From positions 1 through 54,600 of the forward strand of contig NZ_CAACVB010000027.1 of assembly GCF_900659635.1 (NCBI RefSeq): 54,600 nt of DNA. Reading direction: 5' to 3'. Below are positions 49,628-54,600 of the stretch, in pieces. Below the pieces are notes generated by a model that was not told where the DNA came from, ran no database searches, and saw nothing but the letters and a program-made list of their open reading frames with translations. A program made the position numbers and the translations under genes. Positions within the stretch are counted from its first letter, which is position 1. Each line of letters starts with the position of its first letter. This stretch comes from Actinomadura roseirufa (lineage in GTDB: Bacteria; Actinomycetota; Actinomycetes; Streptosporangiales; Streptosporangiaceae).

Positions 49628-50902
49628 TCAGCGGCCGGTGCCGCCGTACACGACGGCCTCGACCTGCTCGGCGTCCAGGTCGAACGCCCGGTGCGCCGCG
49701 GCGACCGCGGTGTCGATGTCGTCCTGCGCCACGACCACCGAGATGCGGATCTCCGACGTGGAGATCATCTCGATGTTCACCCCGGCGTCGGCGATCGCGG
49801 CGAAGAACATCGCCGTCACGCCCGGGTGCGAGCGCATCCCCGCCCCGATCAGCGACACCTTGCCGATCCGGTCGTCATAGCGCAGCGTCTCGAACCCGAT
49901 CCGCTCCTGGAGCTTGTTCAGCGCGGTCAGCGCGACCTGCCCGTCGGTGGACGGCAGCGTGAACGAGATGTCGGTCCGCCCGGTGGAGGCCGCCGACACG
50001 TTCTGCACGATCATGTCGATGTTGATCTCGGCCTCGGAGAGCACCGTGAAGATCGTGGCGGCCTCACCGACCTTGTCGGGCACCCCCACCACGGTGATCT
50101 TGGCCTCGCTCCGGTCGTGCGCGACGCCGGAGATGATCGCCTGCTCCATGTCGTGTCCTTCGATGTCGCTGCTGTCGACGACCCACGTGCCCTCCTTCTG
50201 GGAGAACGAGGACCGCACGTGGATCGGGATGTTGTAGCGGCGCGCGTACTCCACGCAGCGCAGATGCAGGATCTTCGCGCCGCTCGCCGCCATCTCCAGC
50301 ATCTCCTCATAGGAGATCCGCGGGATCTTGCGCGCCGGGGGGACGATGCGCGGGTCGGCGGTGAACACGCCGTCCACGTCGGAGTAGATCTCGCAGACGT
50401 CGGCGTCCAGCGCCGCCGCGAGCGCCACGGCCGTGGTGTCGGAGCCGCCGCGCCCGAGCGTGGTGATGTCCTTGGTGCCCTGCGAGACGCCCTGGAACCC
50501 GGCCACGATGCAGATCGAGCCCTGGTCCAGCGCCGTGCGGATCCGGCCCGGCGTCACATCGATGATCTTGGCTTTACCGTGCGAGCCGTCGGTGATGACA
50601 CCGGCCTGGGAACCGGTGAACGAACGGGCCTCGTGGCCCAGGTTCGCGATGGCCATGGCCAGCAGCGCCATCGAGATCCGCTCACCGGCGGTGAGCAGCA
50701 TGTCCAGCTCACGGGCCGGCGGCAGCGGGCTGACCTGCTTGGCCTTATCGATGAGATCATCCGTCGTGTCGCCCATCGCGGACACGACGACGACCACGTC
50801 GTTGCCCGCCTTCTTCGTTGCGACGATGCGCTGGGCGACCCGCTTGACGCACTCGGCGTCCGCGACGGAGGAGCCACCGTACTTCTGCACGACAAGGGCC
50901 AC
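49628..50902 (-). CDS. lysC: Aspartate kinase
   Basis: 424 residues, GTG at 50902. Kinase domain (1-245): [43 protein letters not shown]. Two ACT regions (about 265-420): [20 protein letters not shown] and [20 protein letters not shown]; lysine/threonine feedback class of actinobacteria. In this family an internal start often yields the beta subunit. Entry enzyme of lysine, threonine and methionine synthesis. Confidence 0.95.
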   Translation of the reverse strand: MALVVQKYGGSSVADAECVKRVAQRIVATKKAGNDVVVVVSAMGDTTDDLIDKAKQVSPLPPARELDMLLTAGERISMALLAMAIANLGHEARSFTGSQAGVITDGSHGKAKIIDVTPGRIRTALDQGSICIVAGFQGVSQGTKDITTLGRGGSDTTAVALAAALDADVCEIYSDVDGVFTADPRIVPPARKIPRISYEEMLEMAASGAKILHLRCVEYARRYNIPIHVRSSFSQKEGTWVVDSSDIEGHDMEQAIISGVAHDRSEAKITVVGVPDKVGEAATIFTVLSEAEINIDMIVQNVSAASTGRTDISFTLPSTDGQVALTALNKLQERIGFETLRYDDRIGKVSLIGAGMRSHPGVTAMFFAAIADAGVNIEMISTSEIRISVVVAQDDIDTAVAAAHRAFDLDAEQVEAVVYGGTGR

Positions 50903-51033
50903 GGGTGGGCGCTCCTCGGTTCGGGGTCAGGCGTACTCGGCGTCGAGTCTACCGACGCCGACACATTGCATCACGAGCAGGTAACTCCCACCTGTCCCCA
51001 CCCACCTCCTCGAAGGCCCTCACATCGAGCGGG

Positions 51034-51061
51034 GGCGGATCCTAGCCTGGGAGGCGGATCC
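51034..51061. repeat. 9-bp direct repeat upstream of XRE gene
   Basis: GGCGGATCC at 51034-51042 and 51053-51061, 19-bp period, 20 bp before the XRE start; a possible two-site operator of that regulator. Confidence 0.4.
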
Positions 51062-51080
51062 GGCAGGGAGAGGCGGGGCC

Positions 51081-52271
51081 ATGTCCGTTGACCAGACCCA
51101 CGAGACCATCGGTGTCAGGCTCGCGCGGATACGCAAACGGCGGGGATTGACCCAGCACGGCCTCTCGCAGAGGGCGAACTACGCCCGTTCCCACATCGCG
51201 CAGGTGGAGGTCGGGCACAAGGTGGCGACCCCGGCATTCGTGGCGGCCGTCGCCGCCGCCCTCGGCGTCGACCCGTCCGAGCTCTATGGGCAGCCCTATA
51301 TGGAGGACCCGCGCCGAACCGGGGTCCACACCGCGATCACGGCGATCCGCCGGGCGATGGCGCACCTCGACGTGGGCCCGGACCTCGACGGGCCGCCCCG
51401 CACCCTCGCACGGCTCCAGGCGGAAATCTGCGTCGCGCTCCGGCTGCGGCACGCGGCCCGCCACGCCCAACTCGCGGCGCGTCTGCCGTCCGTCATCGAG
51501 GAACTGACCTGGCACGCCTACGAGACGGAGCGGCCGGACGCCTGGAGGATGCTGAACCGGGCCCATGGCCTGGCCGCCTCCCTGACCCGCCGCCTGGGCT
51601 ACAACGACCTGGCCGCCCAGATCATGGAACGCGCGGCCGCGTCCGCGCGGAACTCACAGGACCCCCACCTGCCGTTGATGATGACGCACCGCCGCGCGCT
51701 GCTCATGATGAACGTCGCCGTGTGCGGACCGGCGGTGCGCCTGCTGGAGAGGTCCGTCGACCAGGTGGATCAGCGGCGCCCCGACGCGGCCGAGGTCGCG
51801 GGGTCGCTTCACCTCCGTGCGGCCGTGATCTGCGCCCGGAACCGCCGGGCGAGTGCCGCGTGGGACCACTACGCCCAGGCGACGGAGATCAGCAAGGCGG
51901 CGGGCTCTCCCTCGCTGGACGAGCACGGCACCGACTTCAACCCCGGCAACATCGCCGTCCACGGCGCGGCGATCGCGCTGGAGCTGGGCGACCTCGACGA
52001 GGCCGCGCGCCGTGACCGGGCCATCGTCCGGACGACCCTGGCGGGGCTGGCCGCCGAACGCCGCGCGCATCACGAGCTCGACATGGCGCGTGTCCATGTC
52101 GAGACCGGCGCTTATGGGAGGGCACTCGACCGGCTGCTCAGCGCCGAGAAGACCGCGCCGCAGATGGCCCGCTTCCACCCGACGGCGCACTCCGTGGTGG
52201 ACCGCCTCGTCGACGTGCACCGCACCGTCCCCGACCCGCTACGCCGCCTGCACACGAGAATGGCCAGGTAG
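51081..52271 (+). CDS. XRE regulator with TPR-like C-terminus
   Basis: 396 residues from the ATG at 51081 (GGGAGAGG site). XRE HTH at 11-66 (VRLARIRKRRGLTQHGLSQR, SHIAQVEVGHKVATPAFVAA). Residues about 100-390 are helical repeats of TPR/SARP-like type (LGDLDEAARRDRAIVRTTLA, ETGAYGRALDRLLSAEKTAP). Common actinobacterial regulator that may bind a signalling peptide. Followed by a palindrome and a 56-codon ORF. Confidence 0.88.
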   Translation: MSVDQTHETIGVRLARIRKRRGLTQHGLSQRANYARSHIAQVEVGHKVATPAFVAAVAAALGVDPSELYGQPYMEDPRRTGVHTAITAIRRAMAHLDVGPDLDGPPRTLARLQAEICVALRLRHAARHAQLAARLPSVIEELTWHAYETERPDAWRMLNRAHGLAASLTRRLGYNDLAAQIMERAAASARNSQDPHLPLMMTHRRALLMMNVAVCGPAVRLLERSVDQVDQRRPDAAEVAGSLHLRAAVICARNRRASAAWDHYAQATEISKAAGSPSLDEHGTDFNPGNIAVHGAAIALELGDLDEAARRDRAIVRTTLAGLAAERRAHHELDMARVHVETGAYGRALDRLLSAEKTAPQMARFHPTAHSVVDRLVDVHRTVPDPLRRLHTRMAR

Positions 52272-52300
52272 CCCACCGCCGGATCCGTGGTCAAGCCTCA

Positions 52301-52323
52301 GGGTGTTCCGTACTGGAACACCC
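52301..52323. repeat. Perfect inverted repeat after XRE gene
   Basis: GGGTGTTCC-N5-GGAACACCC, 9-bp arms, 30 bp after the XRE stop and 31 bp before a small ORF. No T-run; it could be an operator or a terminator. Confidence 0.5.
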
Positions 52324-52354
52324 GGGAGCGGCGCCGGGCGGCATTGTGCACGCC

Positions 52355-52525
52355 ATGTCGAAGTCACCGAATGTCATTGAATATACGCGGAGCGCATCGA
52401 ACGAGCTGTTCTCGTGGAATGTGGTGGGGGTGGACGGAGGGAACCGCCCCTGTGGGGTGAGCTGGGTGTGCGCGGAGGCCCGGCGGGACGAGGCGGGCGG
52501 TGCCGTCGTCTGGACCGGGCCGTGA
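52355..52525 (+). CDS. Putative small protein, partner of XRE regulator
   Basis: 56 residues, MSKSPNVIEYTRSASNELFS then WNVVGVDGGNRPCGVSWVCA, two Cys. AT-richer codons at the 5' end (AAT, ATT, TAT) differ from the core genes. No ribosome site before the ATG at 52355. Size and place after an XRE gene recall the DUF397-type partners, but the sequence is not recognisably DUF397. Confidence 0.4.
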   Translation: MSKSPNVIEYTRSASNELFSWNVVGVDGGNRPCGVSWVCAEARRDEAGGAVVWTGP

Positions 52526-52556
52526 CCTCCGTACGGCACCTCGGCCGACTCGCGCC

Positions 52557-53102
52557 CTATGCCTTGGCCGCTTCTTGGGAGACGTCCAGGCGGGCGTTCG
52601 CGACGATCGCGTGCAGCGCCCGCAGCGCGGCTCCGGCGTGGTTGCCCCAGTGGTTGAAGTAGGAGTACTGCCACCACCACAGCGCCTCAAGGGGACGGTC
52701 CTGGTTGTAGTGGCGCAGGCCGTGGACGAGGTCGCTCGCGACGTCGACGAGATCGTCCGACAGCCGGTAGGACGTGGGCTCGGTGTCCTTGTAGGGATCG
52801 AAGACCTCGACGTACTCGTCGAGGGTGGCCAGCCGCTCGGACAGGCCCTGGCGGACCGCGTCCAGGTCGGGGTCGTCACCGATCTCCGGCTCCCAGTTGT
52901 CCGGCAGGATCACGTCCGGGCTGGCGCCGAGCTGCGCCCCGGCGAGGATCACCTGCGACACCTCCAGCAGGAGCAGCGGGACCGTCCGCGTCCCGCCGTC
53001 GCCGCGCGCGACGGCCTCCAGGCCGTCGAGGTAGTTGTCCACGTGGCACGCGACACGCTCGGCGAGGACGTTCCAGTCCTGCGGGCTGTTGGCGTCAGAC
53101 AT
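52557..53102 (-). CDS. DUF5063 protein
   Basis: 181 residues, ATG at 53102 overlapping the recR stop by 8 bases (ATGTCTGA). Helical protein with [40 protein letters not shown] and [20 protein letters not shown], matching DUF5063 as I remember it. Known only by its linkage to recR-ybaB in actinobacteria. Function unknown, perhaps recombination-linked. Confidence 0.82.
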   Translation of the reverse strand: MSDANSPQDWNVLAERVACHVDNYLDGLEAVARGDGGTRTVPLLLLEVSQVILAGAQLGASPDVILPDNWEPEIGDDPDLDAVRQGLSERLATLDEYVEVFDPYKDTEPTSYRLSDDLVDVASDLVHGLRHYNQDRPLEALWWWQYSYFNHWGNHAGAALRALHAIVANARLDVSQEAAKA

Positions 53103-53694
53103 CGAGCAGCCTCCGTCCTTCGAATGCGCGGCCCAGCGTCACCTCGTCGGCGTACTCGAGGTCGCCGCCCACCGGCAGGCCGCTGGCCAGGCGGGTGACG
53201 GTGAGGCCCATGGGCTTCACCAGCCGTGCGAGGTACGTGGCGGTCGCCTCGCCCTCCAGGTTCGGGTCGGTCGCGAGGATCAGCTCGGTCACCGTGCCGT
53301 CGGCGAGCCGCTGCATCAGCTCGCGGATGCGCAGGTCCTCCGGTCCGACGCCCTCGATCGGGCTGATCGCGCCGCCCAGCACGTGGTAACGGCCGCGGAA
53401 CTCCCGGGTCTTCTCGATCGCGACGACGTCCTTCGACTCCTCCACCACGCAGATCACCTGCGGGTCGCGGCGGGCGTCACGGCAGATCCGGCACTCCTCC
53501 TCCTCCGCGACGTTCCCGCAGGTCTTGCAGAAGCGGACCTTGTCCTTGACCTCCTTGAGCGCCTTGCCCAGACGCTCGACGTCGGCCGGGTCGGCGGCGA
53601 GGAGGTGGAAGGCGATCCGCTGCGCGCTCTTGGGGCCGACGCCGGGCAGCCTGCCCAGCTCGTCGATGAGGTTCTGGACCACCCCTTCGTACAA
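53095..53694 (-). CDS. recR: Recombination protein RecR
   Basis: 199 residues from the TTG at 53694 (GGGGAGGG site). N-terminal helix-hairpin-helix ([20 protein letters not shown], 11-30), zinc finger [16 protein letters not shown] (four Cys, about 55-70), and Toprim domain ([43 protein letters not shown]). Loads RecA at gaps with RecF/RecO. Coupled to DUF5063. Confidence 0.95.
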   Translation of the reverse strand: MYEGVVQNLIDELGRLPGVGPKSAQRIAFHLLAADPADVERLGKALKEVKDKVRFCKTCGNVAEEEECRICRDARRDPQVICVVEESKDVVAIEKTREFRGRYHVLGGAISPIEGVGPEDLRIRELMQRLADGTVTELILATDPNLEGEATATYLARLVKPMGLTVTRLASGLPVGGDLEYADEVTLGRAFEGRRLLDV

Positions 53695-53748
53695 CGGACC
53701 CTCCCCTTCACTCGATGTTCACCGCTCCGAGCCACCGCGTGGCCGCGC

Positions 53749-54177
53749 TCAGGCGCCCGGCGCGCCTCCGGGCCCGCCGAGGCCGGGGAAACCGCCCGGC
53801 AGCCCACCGGGCAGGCCGCCGCCGCCGAGGCCGGGCAGCCCACCGCCGCCGAGACCACCGAGACCTTCGGCGAAGGGTCCCATCTTCTCCTGCTGCAGCT
53901 CGCGCGCCTCCCGGGACGCGTCGCGGATCGCGGCGAGCACCAGGTCGGCGATCGTCTCGGCCGTGTCGGCCGGGTCGTCGGGGTCGACGGCCTTCGGGTC
54001 GATCGTCAAACCCGTGACCTCACCCTCGCCGTTGACCGTCGCGGTGACGAGCCCGCCGCCCGCGGAGCCCTTCACCTCGGCCTCCGCCAGCTCGCGCTGC
54101 GCGGCGAAGAGCTGCTCCTGAACGGCCTGGGCCTGCTGGAGCAGTTCCTGGATGTTCAACTGACCACCGGGTTCCAC
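53749..54177 (-). CDS. YbaB/EbfC nucleoid-associated protein
   Basis: 142 residues, GTG at 54177 with AAGGAG 7 bases upstream. The EbfC core (about 8-105) includes [20 protein letters not shown] and [21 protein letters not shown] long Gly/Leu/Pro tail (about 105-142, [20 protein letters not shown]) is an unusual extension, low in complexity. Binds DNA as a dimer (family knowledge); the cluster with recR and dnaX is universal in bacteria. Confidence 0.93.
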   Translation of the reverse strand: MEPGGQLNIQELLQQAQAVQEQLFAAQRELAEAEVKGSAGGGLVTATVNGEGEVTGLTIDPKAVDPDDPADTAETIADLVLAAIRDASREARELQQEKMGPFAEGLGGLGGGGLPGLGGGGLPGGLPGGFPGLGGPGGAPGA

Positions 54178-54314
54178 GGTGCACTCCTTAGTCCGGCCCC
54201 GTCGCGGGCCTTCTGTCCGGCGGAACGCCGTCCACCGGACGACGTCCGTCCTCCCGAGACTACGGGGTCGGCCGGTGATGCGGTACGTCCGGGCGTCCCG
54301 CGCGCCGACTCCGC

Positions 54315-54600
54315 TCAGGTGTTGTCGATCTCACGGATGATCTGGCCGCCCAGCTCGCGCTGGATGAGCGCCATCCCGCTCATCTCGGCCTCGCTGCCGT
54401 CGGCGTCGGCGTCGCCCTCCGGGTCGACCTCGTCGCTCTCGTCCACCGGTCCGGGGTCGGGCGGCGGGGGTTCGTCCGGCGGCGGGGGCAGCGGCCCCAG
54501 GTCGTTCTGCGGCCGCGCGGGCGGCCGCTCGGGGGGCCGGCTCTCCTGGACGGGCCGCGCGGGCGGCGGCGACGCCGGCCCGGATCCGCCGCCGAATCCC
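54315..54600 (-). CDS. dnaX: DNA polymerase III gamma/tau subunit, C-terminal part
   Basis: The right edge cuts the gene, leaving the last 94 codons. The visible tail is Pro/Asp-rich and ends [19 protein letters not shown], the conserved actinobacterial DnaX C-terminus (interaction with the polymerase alpha subunit). It lies directly upstream of ybaB-recR, as usual. No -1 frameshift signal can be checked here. Confidence 0.88.
   Translation of the reverse strand, partial: GFGGGSGPASPPPARPVQESRPPERPPARPQNDLGPLPPPPDEPPPPDPGPVDESDEVDPEGDADADGSEAEMSGMALIQRELGGQIIREIDNT

Noticed and set aside
1..54600. CRISPR arrays, IS elements, rRNA
   Set aside because: No regularly spaced repeats of CRISPR type, no transposase or terminal inverted repeats, and no rRNA sequence were found by eye on either strand.

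Overview
The window is high-GC actinobacterial chromosome. Marker families include a WhiB4/WblA-type WhiB protein, a MarP-type CvpA-protease, paired ArsA-like ATPases, a 6C RNA, a PASTA-tailed PBP and several probable leaderless GTG starts. Gene order from the partial ssd-like gene at 1 to the tRNA-Pro at 25749 closely follows the Mycobacterium tuberculosis Rv3660c-Rv3684 region (ssd, 6C RNA, Fic-like protein, acs, holin-like protein, epoxide hydrolase, marP, nudix, nth, crp, MBL, RidA, DUF4177, ArsA pair, whiB4, ponA2, phosphoesterase, tRNA-Pro). Synteny resumes at asd-lysC (48332-50902) and recR-ybaB-dnaX (53095-54600). A member of Streptosporangiales/Thermomonosporaceae (for example Actinomadura) is my inference; no species can be named from the sequence alone.

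Layout. 1-25.7 kb is the conserved core: central metabolism (acs, nhaA), envelope and stress functions (MarP-like protease, PonA2-like PBP, slipin), DNA repair (nth), global regulators (Crp, WhiB) and nucleotide or CoA housecleaning (nudix). CRP-type boxes (TGTGA-N6-TCACA, one mismatch each) lie upstream of crp (two), acs and the 6C RNA, suggesting a local cAMP-Crp regulon. 25.8-36.9 kb is an accessory segment starting right after tRNA-Pro(CGG). It holds a small membrane protein/ECF sigma/MEDS-STAS signalling operon, a secreted Ig-like protein, a ScoMcrA-like type IV restriction endonuclease, and a two-gene unit coding for a SLATT (DUF4231) two-TM protein and an 809-residue ATPase-winged helix-Ser/Thr kinase fusion. 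The last three form a candidate defence island. An epoxide hydrolase follows.

36.9-38.1 kb holds a compact cassette: a 54-residue cysteine-rich peptide, a membrane-anchored TlpA/MauD-like thiol oxidoreductase and an S26 signal peptidase. A hairpin after the peptide gene and inverted repeats before it give it the look of a dedicated secreted disulfide-peptide system. 38.2-48.2 kb carries regulators and enzymes: GlxA-type and XRE regulators around a perfect palindrome, diaminopropionate ammonia-lyase with a divergent LysR gene and a T-N11-A operator, a MerR regulator with a seven-codon leader ORF, a penicillin-recognising-fold hydrolase, an S9 peptidase and a TetR regulator. 48.3-54.6 kb returns to core genes: the aspartate pathway entry (lysC, asd) and the recR-ybaB-dnaX recombination/replication cluster.

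The best candidates for undescribed biology are the SLATT + ATPase-kinase unit (31658-34641) and the Cys-rich peptide/TlpA/S26 cassette (36948-38146).
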